7,537 nucleotides of DNA, from contig CAAGFH010000038.1 in assembly GCA_900769095.1 (NCBI GenBank), positions 1-7,537 of the forward strand. The letters are read 5' to 3'. Origin of the DNA: Methanobacteriaceae archaeon (GTDB taxonomy: Archaea; Methanobacteriota; Methanobacteria; Methanobacteriales; Methanobacteriaceae). The stretch's first letter is position 1, and each line of letters starts with the position of its first letter. Below are positions 1-6,668 of this stretch, one piece after another. A program made the translations under genes and the position numbers. The notes below the pieces were generated by a model. The model made no database searches. It was not told the origin of the DNA and saw only the letters and a program-made list of their open reading frames with translations.

Positions 1-62
1 AAATGTTGTTAAGTTCCATTTCAACAGCAATCGAATCAAAAATTCAAATTCAAAAGGAGTAA
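1..62 (+). CDS. 3' end of an unidentified upstream gene (partial)
   Basis: One forward frame is open from base 3 to a TAA at 60-62 and would encode a 19-residue tail ending in KIQIQKE. Its stop overlaps the AAGGAG ribosome-binding site of the next gene and lies 4 bases before that gene's ATG, which is how genes of one operon are usually packed here. The fragment is too short to identify. Because it precedes a UDP-galactopyranose mutase gene, a glycosyltransferase or other surface-polysaccharide enzyme is a reasonable guess, but nothing in the 19 residues shows this. Another frame also stays open to base 88, so the coding frame is not certain. Confidence 0.4.
   Translation, partial: MLLSSISTAIESKIQIQKE
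54..59 (+). promoter_or_regulatory. Shine-Dalgarno site of the glf gene
   Basis: AAGGAG lies 7 bases before the ATG at 67 and is a strong match to the 3' end of 16S rRNA. It fixes that ATG as the start. Its last bases overlap the probable stop codon of the preceding gene (60-62), suggesting coupled translation within an operon. Confidence 0.75.
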
Positions 63-66
63 AACA

Positions 67-1161
67 ATGTCTGATTATAAATATGTAATTGTAGGTGCTG
101 GACTTTCCGGTTTAACAATAGCTGAAAGAATAGCTAATGAATTAGATGAAAAGGTATTAATCATTGAAAAACGTAACCACATCGGAGGTAATGTCTATGA
201 TTTCTACCAGGACGACATTTTAATCCAAAAGTACGGACCTCACATTTACCATACCAATGAAAAAAAGGTTCACGATTACTTATCCCAGTTTACCGAATGG
301 AGCGAATACGTACACAGAGTATTAAGCTTTGTTGACGGTAAACTCGTACCAATGCCAATTTGTATTGATACTTTAAATAAATTATATAATCTTGATTTAG
401 ATGAAGATTCCATGAAAGAATGGATTGACGAACACAAAGAGGATATTGATGAGATTAAATCCTCTGAAGATGTTGTTTTAAAAAATGCTGGTCGTGACAT
501 CTACAACAAGTTATTTAAGAATTATACTGAAAAACAGTGGGGAACTTCAGCAGCTAACTTAAGCCCTAGTGTTATTTCAAGAATTCCATTTAGATTCAAC
601 CATGATGACAGATACTTTGGTGATACCTATCAGGGAATGCCAAAGGAAGGATTTACCAAAATGTGTGAAAACATGGTAAAATCTGACAATATTGATATTA
701 AACTCAATACTGATTATAAAGATTGTATTGGTGATATTGATTATGAAAAATTAATTTACACCGGACCAATCGACTACTTCTACAATTACAAGTACGGAGA
801 ATTATTATACCGTTGTTTAAACTTCGTTTATGAAATTTTAGACGAAGATTCATATCAGGAAGTTGGTGTTGTTAACTATCCAAATGACCCTTACTTTACA
901 AGAATAACCGAGTTTAAAAAGTTAACACAACAAAAAGTCGACGGTAAAACTGCAATTATGAGAGAATACCCTGGATTTAACGGAGAAAAATGTTATCCAT
1001 ATCCGACCAAAGAATACTTGGATAAATTCGAATTATATGAAGCAGAAATGGAAAAAGAAGAACATGTGATTTTCGCAGGAAGACTTGCAAGATACAAATA
1101 CTACAATATGGATTTAGTAGTTAAAGACGCATTGGAAATCTTTGAAAATGAAATCAAATAG
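67..1161 (+). CDS. glf: UDP-galactopyranose mutase
   Basis: This 364-residue flavoenzyme converts UDP-galactopyranose to UDP-galactofuranose, the donor of Galf for cell-surface glycans; it acts in the cytoplasm on reduced FAD. The N-terminus has the FAD-binding Rossmann signature (VGAGLSG, residues 9-15), followed by EKRNHIGGN (35-42). Other family hallmarks follow in order: GPHIYHT (57-63), YTEKQWG (153-159), the arginine region SRIPFR (171-176), RYFGDTYQGMPKEGF (182-196), and the C-terminal FAD-contacting block GRLARYKYYNMD (338-349). Length matches bacterial Glf (about 367-390), so it appears intact. A strong Shine-Dalgarno site fixes the start. SRP19 begins 8 bases after its stop, so it is probably cotranscribed with housekeeping genes; it may be the last gene of a polysaccharide cluster lying to the left. 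Confidence 0.96.
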   Translation: MSDYKYVIVGAGLSGLTIAERIANELDEKVLIIEKRNHIGGNVYDFYQDDILIQKYGPHIYHTNEKKVHDYLSQFTEWSEYVHRVLSFVDGKLVPMPICIDTLNKLYNLDLDEDSMKEWIDEHKEDIDEIKSSEDVVLKNAGRDIYNKLFKNYTEKQWGTSAANLSPSVISRIPFRFNHDDRYFGDTYQGMPKEGFTKMCENMVKSDNIDIKLNTDYKDCIGDIDYEKLIYTGPIDYFYNYKYGELLYRCLNFVYEILDEDSYQEVGVVNYPNDPYFTRITEFKKLTQQKVDGKTAIMREYPGFNGEKCYPYPTKEYLDKFELYEAEMEKEEHVIFAGRLARYKYYNMDLVVKDALEIFENEIK

Positions 1162-1169
1162 GTGTTAAT

Positions 1170-1439
1170 ATGATTACAATCTGGCCACAATACTTAAACA
1201 GAAATTTAACCACAGGAGAAGGTCGTAAAATCTCACAGGAAGACTCAGTAAAAGACCCTACAATAAATGAAATTGAAAGAGCGCTTAAAAGACTTAACCT
1301 TACCTTTGAAATTGAAAAAGATAAGGCATATCCTGGAAAATGGTATGAAAAATCAGGGAGAGCTCTTGTTGAATGGGATAAAACCAAACTTGAATTAATA
1401 AGAGAAATTAGTTTAAAAATCAAAGACATTAGAAACTGA
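1170..1439 (+). CDS. Signal recognition particle protein SRP19
   Basis: This 89-residue protein is the archaeal SRP19 subunit. It binds the helix 6 and 8 tips of 7S SRP RNA and prepares the RNA for binding of SRP54, so that membrane and secreted proteins are targeted during translation. The family pattern is clear: the opening IWPQYLN (residues 4-10), the RNA-binding block GEGRKIS (17-23), then PTINEIERALKRL, and the later YPGKW and GRALVEW segments. Length is typical of archaeal SRP19 (about 90), shorter than the eukaryotic protein. The start is supported by AGGTG (1160-1164), a common methanogen ribosome-binding sequence, 5 bases before the ATG and overlapping the glf stop. The RecJ-like gene starts 5 bases after its stop. 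Confidence 0.95.
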   Translation: MITIWPQYLNRNLTTGEGRKISQEDSVKDPTINEIERALKRLNLTFEIEKDKAYPGKWYEKSGRALVEWDKTKLELIREISLKIKDIRN

Positions 1440-1444
1440 TTATT

Positions 1445-2848
1445 ATGCAAATACCACAATTAATGCACGAACAATACCTTGAAGCAAAAGATATGATTGA
1501 AAAGGCAAAAGACATTAAAGTCTATACTCATATTGACTGCGATGGTATTTGTTCCGGTGCAATTTTATCAACCATACTAGACAGACAAAACAAAGAACAC
1601 GAAATTGAATTTGTTAATTTAGATGTCCTTGATGACATTGAACTTAATCATGAACTTACAATCTTTTCCGATTTAGGCTCCGGTCAGCGCGTTGACACAA
1701 AAGCCGTGAAAGGTCAAAAAATTCTTATTTTAGACCACCACCCGCCACTTAGAAGTCTTGATTACAAAGATGATAAAGATTACATGTATTTGGAAATCAA
1801 TCCACTCCATCACGGCATTGACGGATCATACTATGTGTGCGGTGGGGGATTGTGCTATTTTCTTGCAAAGGAATTTGGATATAATGATTTAAGCTGGATT
1901 GGTTTATTATCTGCTATTGGAGATATGCAAAATACAAGATCAGGGTATTTTGAAGGTTTAAATGAAATAATCCAGCAGGATGCAATTGACGGTGGATATT
2001 TGGGGCTTAAAAAAGGAGATCTTAACATTTACGGAAGAAACACAAGACCACTATTTGTTGCTCTATCATACTTTAGTGATGTTAATCTTCCGATTACAAA
2101 CAATACCAATGAAACTATGGCTATTTTAGAAGAGTTAGGTATTGATGAAAAGCATAACAGGAAAACATTAAGTGAACTAACAGATGCTGAAAAAGGAAAG
2201 CTTTTCCAACGTCTTATGTCAATGCTTACCAAAGTAGTTCCTGCAAGATATATTGAACATTTACCAAAATTAATCATTGGAGATTCCTACACTTTCCTAA
2301 AAGAGGACGACCACAGCTTTCTTAGAGATGGAAGTGAGTTTTCAACTGCTATGAATGCATGTGGAAGAAACCATCAGGAAAAAGTCGCACTTGAAGTATT
2401 AAAAGGAGACCGTATGCTTGCATTAGATGAACTTGAAAGTGTAAGTAAAATGCACAGAACAAACCTTGCAAAAGCAATAAGCAGTGTTGCAGAAAGTGAT
2501 GAGAAAAACATTATTGAACTTGAAAACTTACAGTACTTTGACGGAACCGGAATTGCACCTGAAATTGTTGGAACAATCACTGGAATGATTTTAGGTTATT
2601 GTAACTGGAAAAAACCAATTATAGGATTTGCAAGAACTGAAGAAGGCCTTAAAGTGTCTCTTAGATGTTCCAGATTACTTTCATATGATGGAATTCACTT
2701 TGGAAACATTATCCGTGAAGTTGCTTCTTTGGTTGGTGGAACAGGTGGAGGTCACTCCATGGCATGTGGTGCATATATTCCAATTGAAAAGCAGGACGAA
2801 TTTATTGAATTATTCAATAATAAATTAAATGGAAAATTGACAAATTAA
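1445..2848 (+). CDS. RecJ-like DHH-family single-strand DNA exonuclease (GAN/Cdc45-related)
   Basis: A 467-residue DHH phosphoesterase of the RecJ type (COG0608). Metal-binding motifs are all present: motif I HIDCDG (residues 29-34), motif II aspartate in FSDLGSG (D76), the DHH triad itself (97-99), and motif IV AIGDMQNT (D160). The C-terminal DHHA1 domain ends in GGTGGGH (431-437), the substrate-binding glycine-rich loop. With intact catalytic residues it should be an active metal-dependent 5'-3' exonuclease on single-stranded DNA (or RNA). Archaeal homologues of this length include GAN, which associates with GINS in the replicative helicase complex and is related to eukaryotic Cdc45; archaea often have several RecJ paralogues, so the replisome role is inferred. 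No Shine-Dalgarno sequence precedes the ATG, which sits 5 bases after the SRP19 stop, so translation is probably coupled. Confidence 0.92.
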   Translation: MQIPQLMHEQYLEAKDMIEKAKDIKVYTHIDCDGICSGAILSTILDRQNKEHEIEFVNLDVLDDIELNHELTIFSDLGSGQRVDTKAVKGQKILILDHHPPLRSLDYKDDKDYMYLEINPLHHGIDGSYYVCGGGLCYFLAKEFGYNDLSWIGLLSAIGDMQNTRSGYFEGLNEIIQQDAIDGGYLGLKKGDLNIYGRNTRPLFVALSYFSDVNLPITNNTNETMAILEELGIDEKHNRKTLSELTDAEKGKLFQRLMSMLTKVVPARYIEHLPKLIIGDSYTFLKEDDHSFLRDGSEFSTAMNACGRNHQEKVALEVLKGDRMLALDELESVSKMHRTNLAKAISSVAESDEKNIIELENLQYFDGTGIAPEIVGTITGMILGYCNWKKPIIGFARTEEGLKVSLRCSRLLSYDGIHFGNIIREVASLVGGTGGGHSMACGAYIPIEKQDEFIELFNNKLNGKLTN

Positions 2849-2860
2849 CATTTTTGTTTC
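2849..2860 (+). terminator. T-rich run after the recJ-like gene, likely terminator
   Basis: Immediately after the stop codon the coding strand reads TTTTTGTTT (2851-2859). Archaeal RNA polymerase terminates at oligo-T stretches without needing a hairpin. The position between the end of the glf-SRP19-recJ run and the promoter of the next gene fits termination of this operon. No hairpin is visible. Confidence 0.45.
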
Positions 2861-2871
2861 AAAATATTAAT

Positions 2872-2887
2872 CTTATATATTATAAAC
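2872..2887 (+). promoter_or_regulatory. TATA-like promoter of the HTH regulator gene
   Basis: The stretch CTTATATATTATAAAC holds a good archaeal TATA box centred near 2878. A start site about 26 bases downstream would fall near 2904, leaving a leader of about 25 bases that includes the GAGG ribosome-binding site. The 80-base gap after the recJ-like gene and the T-run before this box suggest the regulator has its own transcript. Confidence 0.6.
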
Positions 2888-2916
2888 TACAATATATCAA
2901 TTAATCAATTATGATT

Positions 2917-2920
2917 GAGG
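2917..2920 (+). promoter_or_regulatory. Ribosome-binding site choosing the first of two ATGs
   Basis: GAGG (within TTGAGGA) lies 8 bases before the ATG at 2929 and 11 before the ATG at 2932. Spacing favours the first ATG, giving a protein that begins MMKTFKKRG. Confidence 0.55.
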
Positions 2921-2928
2921 AATGAACT

Positions 2929-3735
2929 ATGATGAAGACATTTAAAAAAAGAGGCGCATTAACTCATTTTCAGATTTTAAGTGAAATCTCAAAACAAGAC
3001 CCTCACCTCAAACAAAAAGATTTGGCTAATAAATTAGGAATTACAATACAGGCCGTTTCAGAAAATATCAAAACCTTAATCGAATTGGGATATATCAGTT
3101 CCAAAGATGGAAGATCCCCATATAAAATAACTCAAAAAGGTATTGAAAAAGTAAAAAAAGACGCAATCAGTCTTAGAAAATACTCTGATTCTGTTCTTGA
3201 AACCATGAACCATTATAAAACCATCTGGCCAGCTATTGCTAAAGAAGACTTGAAAAAAGATGACTTAGTTGGTCTTTTTATGGAAAATGGTGTATTGTAT
3301 GCTCATAAAAAAGAAGAAAATGCAACTGGTATTGTTTTAGAAGATACTTCTGCAAACTTAGATGTTGCATTAACTAACCTTACCGGAACCATTGACGTAA
3401 GTGTTGGTGAAGTAACAATCATTAATGTTCCAACAATCAAAGACGGCGGTTCTAGAGCTTGCGATTTAGACTTAATTAAAAAAGTTTATGAAAAAGGAAC
3501 AAACAGTGGTGAAAAATTCAATAAGATTGCATCAGCAGGTACTGTTTCACGTGCAATCATCAACAAATTAGATTTACCACTTGATATTGAATATGCTGCT
3601 CCAAATGCAACTGCTAATGCTGCTCGTAAAGGATTAAATGTCCTTGCAATTTGTGTTGGAGATATGAGCAAATCATTTACTCGCGAACTTGAAAGCGAAA
3701 AAATAAAATATAATATTATTGATGGGAAAAAATAA
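2929..3735 (+). CDS. Winged-HTH transcriptional regulator, archaeal COG1497-like family
   Basis: A 268-residue predicted DNA-binding protein. Residues about 12-72 form a winged helix-turn-helix: the HTH is DLANKLGITIQAVSENIKTL (31-50), with the recognition helix around 39-53, followed by the wing IELGYISSKDGRSPYKITQKG. A basic linker leads to a C-terminal domain (about 100-268) that I do not recognise by motif. It has a small-residue-rich strand-and-loop pattern, including GEVTIINVPTIKDGGSR (160-176) and YAAPNATANAARKG (222-235), and could bind an effector or mediate oligomerisation. The overall plan fits the archaeal 'predicted transcriptional regulator' group COG1497, found in methanogens; the assignment is from memory of the architecture. 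It has its own TATA box and could autoregulate. It converges on the helicase gene with no intergenic base. Confidence 0.8.
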   Translation: MMKTFKKRGALTHFQILSEISKQDPHLKQKDLANKLGITIQAVSENIKTLIELGYISSKDGRSPYKITQKGIEKVKKDAISLRKYSDSVLETMNHYKTIWPAIAKEDLKKDDLVGLFMENGVLYAHKKEENATGIVLEDTSANLDVALTNLTGTIDVSVGEVTIINVPTIKDGGSRACDLDLIKKVYEKGTNSGEKFNKIASAGTVSRAIINKLDLPLDIEYAAPNATANAARKGLNVLAICVGDMSKSFTRELESEKIKYNIIDGKK

Positions 3736-3746
3736 TTAATTTTCCC
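3724..3746. terminator. Inverted repeat spanning two abutting stop codons
   Basis: GGGAAAA (3724-3730) and TTTTCCC (3740-3746) are perfect 7-bp arms around a 9-base loop. The loop contains the TAA of the HTH gene (3733-3735) and, directly adjoining, the TAA of the convergent helicase gene (3736-3738 on the opposite strand). The structure is symmetric, so each transcript would end in a short hairpin with a U-run in its 3' arm. It may act as a two-way terminator or mRNA 3' end; this is inferred from position and symmetry. Confidence 0.4.
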
Positions 3747-5019
3747 TTACCATCTTTAACAAACCTGCAGCTAACTGCTGTGAGGTTATTTTTTTATTTG
3801 TGTTATTTTTAATTGCATTTACATAACACTCATCAACACCATCACGTTCAATGACATTGATTACCTTATCTAAAATCATCTTGTTTTTAATGTTTTCAAC
3901 TTCTTTGTAGGAAGGAATCTCTTTTTGTGTGATTTTAGTGTTGTTTGCTTTTCTAATAGCTGCAAATCTTCTTGTTTCATCTCTGCATACTAAAGTGAAT
4001 GCATATCCGACTTTACCTGCTCTTGCAGTTCTTCCTATTCTGTGAATATAGTTTTCAGGATTTTGTGGAACATCATAGTTGATAATTACATCCAAGTTGT
4101 CAACGTCCAATCCACGTGCAGCAACATCTGTTGCAACGAGAATGTCTATTTTTCCGTTTCTAAACTTATTCATTACTTTATCTCTCATTTTTTGAGTCAT
4201 ATCCCCGTGAAGACTGTCAACAGAATATCCTCTTTTTCTTAAGTGTTTTGCAACATAATCCACACCTTTTTTAGTGTTACAGAATATTAAAGCAAGTTCC
4301 ACATCATAAACATCAAGAAGACGAGTCATATCATCAAATTTGTACTTGATATTACATTTAAATGAATATTGAGTAATTTTTGGAGTGTTTTTCTTGTTTG
4401 CTTTAACTTTGATGAATTTAGGATCTTTTTGATATTTTTTAGCTATTTTTTTAATCTCATCAGGCATTGTAGCTGAGAATAATAAAGTCTGTCTGTTTTT
4501 AGGAGTGTTTTTAAGGATAAACTCCATATCCTCTCTAAAACCCATATTTAGCATTTCATCTGCTTCATCCAAAACAACACTTTCAATACCAATTAAATCA
4601 AGGTTTCCTCTGTTGATATGATCAATTACACGCCCAGGAGTTCCAACAACAATATGAACACCTTTTTTAAGTACTCTTGTCTGTTTTCCTATTGGCTGGC
4701 CACCATAAACAGATAAAATTTTAAGTTTTTTAATATGTGAAGCTACTTTTGAAATTTCATCTGCAACCTGCATACATAATTCTCTTGTAGGGCATAAAAC
4801 AATAGCTTGAGGTGATTTGTCTTCAATAAAAATCTTTTCAATAATTGGAATTGCAAATGCAACGGTTTTTCCAGAACCTGTTTGTGCCTGGCCCATCACA
4901 TCGCGTCCTTTTAGAGATATAGGAATTGATTGTTCTTGAATGGGAGTTGCTTTTGTAAATCCCATCTTGTTTAATCCTTTTTTAACATTATCAGAAATAT
5001 TTAGTTCATTAAAATTCAT
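3736..5019 (-). CDS. DEAD-box ATP-dependent RNA helicase, CsdA/CshA type
   Basis: A 427-residue superfamily 2 helicase with every canonical motif in order: Q motif around GFTKATPIQEQ (20-30), Walker A AQTGSGKT (45-52), PTREL (77-81), GG (106-107), TPGR (127-130), DEAD (151-154), SAT (182-184), the IFCNTKKGV block (245-253), TDVAARGLD (297-305) and HRIGRTARAG (326-335). It should unwind RNA duplexes with ATP, in ribosome assembly, RNA decay or cold adaptation. Beyond the core (from about 365) lies a 60-residue tail ending in ITSQQLAAGLLKMV, which resembles the dimerisation segment of bacterial CsdA/CshA; compact core-only archaeal helicases lack it. No Shine-Dalgarno site precedes the ATG, but a TATA-like box lies about 30 bases upstream, so the message may be leaderless. 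It could also be read through from the radical SAM gene 35 bases upstream. Confidence 0.96.
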   Translation of the reverse strand: MNFNELNISDNVKKGLNKMGFTKATPIQEQSIPISLKGRDVMGQAQTGSGKTVAFAIPIIEKIFIEDKSPQAIVLCPTRELCMQVADEISKVASHIKKLKILSVYGGQPIGKQTRVLKKGVHIVVGTPGRVIDHINRGNLDLIGIESVVLDEADEMLNMGFREDMEFILKNTPKNRQTLLFSATMPDEIKKIAKKYQKDPKFIKVKANKKNTPKITQYSFKCNIKYKFDDMTRLLDVYDVELALIFCNTKKGVDYVAKHLRKRGYSVDSLHGDMTQKMRDKVMNKFRNGKIDILVATDVAARGLDVDNLDVIINYDVPQNPENYIHRIGRTARAGKVGYAFTLVCRDETRRFAAIRKANNTKITQKEIPSYKEVENIKNKMILDKVINVIERDGVDECYVNAIKNNTNKKITSQQLAAGLLKMVREN

Positions 5020-5041
5020 TACATTAATATTTAACCCGATA

Positions 5042-5054
5042 ACTATTTAATAAT
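5042..5054 (-). promoter_or_regulatory. TATA-like box before the helicase gene
   Basis: On the minus strand this reads ATTATTAAATAGT, centred about 30 bases ahead of the helicase ATG. At the usual archaeal TATA-to-start distance this gives a leader of only a few bases, which fits the absence of a Shine-Dalgarno site. The region is AT-rich, so a match by chance is possible. Confidence 0.35.
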
Positions 5055-5915
5055 TTAGATTAATGTAGATTGAACGGATTTTTGAGGAAAGTGATAAAGA
5101 AACTTATAGATTTCATCAAAATTATTTAAAATTCCATGCTCCTTTGTCCTGTATCGGAAAATATTCATCAGTTTTTGATTATCCGAACTGTTAATGGAAT
5201 ATTTGTTTCCAAATTCACGGATGTATTTATTCTTAAGACCTGGAAAATGCTCATCCAATTTTTCATAAAAGTATTCTCTGTCCCCATCTCTAAGAGTTAC
5301 TCCCATATTATAGCACAAAATTCCTTTAACGTTTGCATCAATGCAGTAATCAATAATAGAATTGATATTTTTAGCAGTATCGTTGATATATGGTAAAATC
5401 GGACAAAGCCATACAATAGTTGGTATATTTTCCTCGTTTAGCTTTTTTAAGACTTCCACTCTTCTTGATGTAGGAGCTACATTTTGTTCTAGGATTTTAC
5501 AAAGCTCATCATCTGCTGTTGTAAGTGTCATCTGAACAACAACTCTTGTTTTTTCATTGATTTTTTTAAGTAAATCAAGATCTCTTAAAATCAAATCTGA
5601 CTTTGTAATGCATGTAAAACCAAATCCGTATCTGTAAATAAGTTCTAAGGATTTTCTTACATATTGAAGATGTTTTTCAAGTGGAATATATGGATCAGTC
5701 ATAGCTCCTGTTCCAATCATTGCCTTTGGACGTTTAAGAAGTTCTTTTTTAAGAAGTTCAAGTGCATTTTGCTTAACTTCAATATCTTCAAAATCATGGT
5801 CCATATTATAGACATCGCTTCTTGAATCACAGTAAATGCAGCCGTGGGTGCATCCTCTATAAAGATTCATTCCATTTTTCGGTGACAGTATAGTTTTTGT
5901 ATTTACGTAGTGCAT
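5055..5915 (-). CDS. Radical SAM protein, SPL-like (COG1533) family
   Basis: A 286-residue radical S-adenosylmethionine enzyme. The iron-sulfur ligands are C22, C26 and C29 in RGCTHGCIYCDSRSD (20-34), the CxxxCxxC motif with the GC and YC surroundings typical of the Rv2578c/SplB-like group. Other family marks are GTGAMTDPYIPLEK (68-81) and ITKSDLILRDLDLL (103-116). The start places the first cysteine close to the N-terminus, as is normal for the group. The family is often labelled spore photoproduct lyase, but methanogens make no spores and the actual substrate of these archaeal members is unknown; a role in DNA or RNA repair or modification is only a possibility. It has no Shine-Dalgarno site and shares its promoter region with the divergent Cas4-like gene. 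The helicase gene follows 35 bases downstream on the same strand. Confidence 0.9.
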   Translation of the reverse strand: MHYVNTKTILSPKNGMNLYRGCTHGCIYCDSRSDVYNMDHDFEDIEVKQNALELLKKELLKRPKAMIGTGAMTDPYIPLEKHLQYVRKSLELIYRYGFGFTCITKSDLILRDLDLLKKINEKTRVVVQMTLTTADDELCKILEQNVAPTSRRVEVLKKLNEENIPTIVWLCPILPYINDTAKNINSIIDYCIDANVKGILCYNMGVTLRDGDREYFYEKLDEHFPGLKNKYIREFGNKYSINSSDNQKLMNIFRYRTKEHGILNNFDEIYKFLYHFPQKSVQSTLI

Positions 5916-5975
5916 AGTTTAATTTTTTATTTTGATAAGTTAAATAATTATACTCACAAAAACAGATAGTAAATT
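5916..5975. promoter_or_regulatory. Divergent promoter region with one symmetric TATA-like element
   Basis: This 60-base gap separates the start codons of the radical SAM gene (-) and the Cas4-like gene (+). Its centre holds the perfect palindrome ATAATTAT (5944-5951). The palindrome centre is about 28 bases from the + strand ATG and about 32 from the - strand ATG, both consistent with archaeal TATA spacing and leaders of zero to a few bases. Neither gene has a Shine-Dalgarno sequence, which fits leaderless mRNAs. Use of one box in both directions is an inference; two overlapping boxes are equally possible. Confidence 0.45.
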
Positions 5976-6662
5976 ATGCTACAAAAAGACATTACACAAT
6001 ATTCAATTGGATATGAAATTAAAACACACCCTTCAATAAAAGGCATGCAAATTATTGAAGATAAAAACAATTTCCCGATTAGTTGGTTAAATAAGCAAGG
6101 TTATTGTGAATACCAGCTATATCTCGAACACATAAAACATATAGAAACACAAAGAACAAGACAAATGACAAAGGGAAGTGAAATTCACCAGCAGCTTGAA
6201 GATGAGTTTAAAAAAGATTCAACTCCAATAAGTTTTGATGATGCTTTTGAAATGTCTAAAAAAGAAGCATTAATATCCAGAGAATGTTTTGTAGTATCAG
6301 CAAAGTTTGGAATTAGAGGATTTATTGATGAGATATGGATGATGCCTGATGAAATTGTAATTATTGACGATAAACCCGGAAAAATACCATATGAATCTAC
6401 AATGAACCAGGTAAGAGCATACTGTCTTGCATATAAAGATATGACTGGAGATAAAAGAAAAATCAAATCAGCACTACGCCAGAGGGCAACAGACAATATC
6501 TTCTGGAGCGAAGAATTTACAAAAGACGTTGAAAATCAGATTTTATTTACAATAAACAGAATTCACGGATTGTTTGAAGGAACAAAACCATTCGTACCTA
6601 CTAAAAACCCGAATAAATGTCATTCCTGCAGATTCAAACACGACTGTGAACATGCAAAATAG
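5976..6662 (+). CDS. Cas4/RecB-like PD-(D/E)XK nuclease with Fe-S cluster
   Basis: A 228-residue protein with the Cas4 layout. The first cluster cysteine is C44 in YCEYQLYL (43-50). RecB-type nuclease motifs follow: GSEIH with H71, GFIDEIW with D118, the (D/E)xK element IIDDKPGK with D131 and K133, and QVRAY with Q145 and Y149. The C-terminal trio CHSCRFKHDC gives C215, C218 and C224, completing a four-cysteine 4Fe-4S site. All catalytic and cluster residues appear intact, so DNA exo/endonuclease activity is expected. No cas1, cas2 or CRISPR array is seen here, so this is best described as a stand-alone Cas4-like nuclease; a role in CRISPR spacer acquisition is not supported by context, and DNA repair or defence is possible. 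The ATG lacks a Shine-Dalgarno site but lies about 28 bases after a TATA-like element. The next gene begins 6 bases after its stop. Confidence 0.88.
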   Translation: MLQKDITQYSIGYEIKTHPSIKGMQIIEDKNNFPISWLNKQGYCEYQLYLEHIKHIETQRTRQMTKGSEIHQQLEDEFKKDSTPISFDDAFEMSKKEALISRECFVVSAKFGIRGFIDEIWMMPDEIVIIDDKPGKIPYESTMNQVRAYCLAYKDMTGDKRKIKSALRQRATDNIFWSEEFTKDVENQILFTINRIHGLFEGTKPFVPTKNPNKCHSCRFKHDCEHAK

Positions 6663-6668
6663 ATTACC

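Noticed and set aside
1154..1459. Long open frame on the minus strand opposite SRP19
   Set aside because: It is antisense to a clear SRP19 gene, its product shows no family pattern, and it has no promoter or ribosome-binding site.
5136..5396. Open frame on the plus strand inside the radical SAM gene
   Set aside because: It is antisense to conserved coding sequence, with no start signal and a composition typical of a chance frame.
5055..5915. Naming the radical SAM gene splB (spore photoproduct lyase)
   Set aside because: Family-level similarity only; the organism does not sporulate and the function is not known.
6185..6496. Open frame on the minus strand inside the Cas4-like gene
   Set aside because: It lies opposite a well-supported coding frame with intact nuclease motifs and has no independent support.
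5976..6662. Calling the nuclease gene cas4 of a CRISPR-Cas locus
   Set aside because: The motifs fit Cas4, but no cas1, cas2, effector gene or array is in the window. The symbol was left empty.
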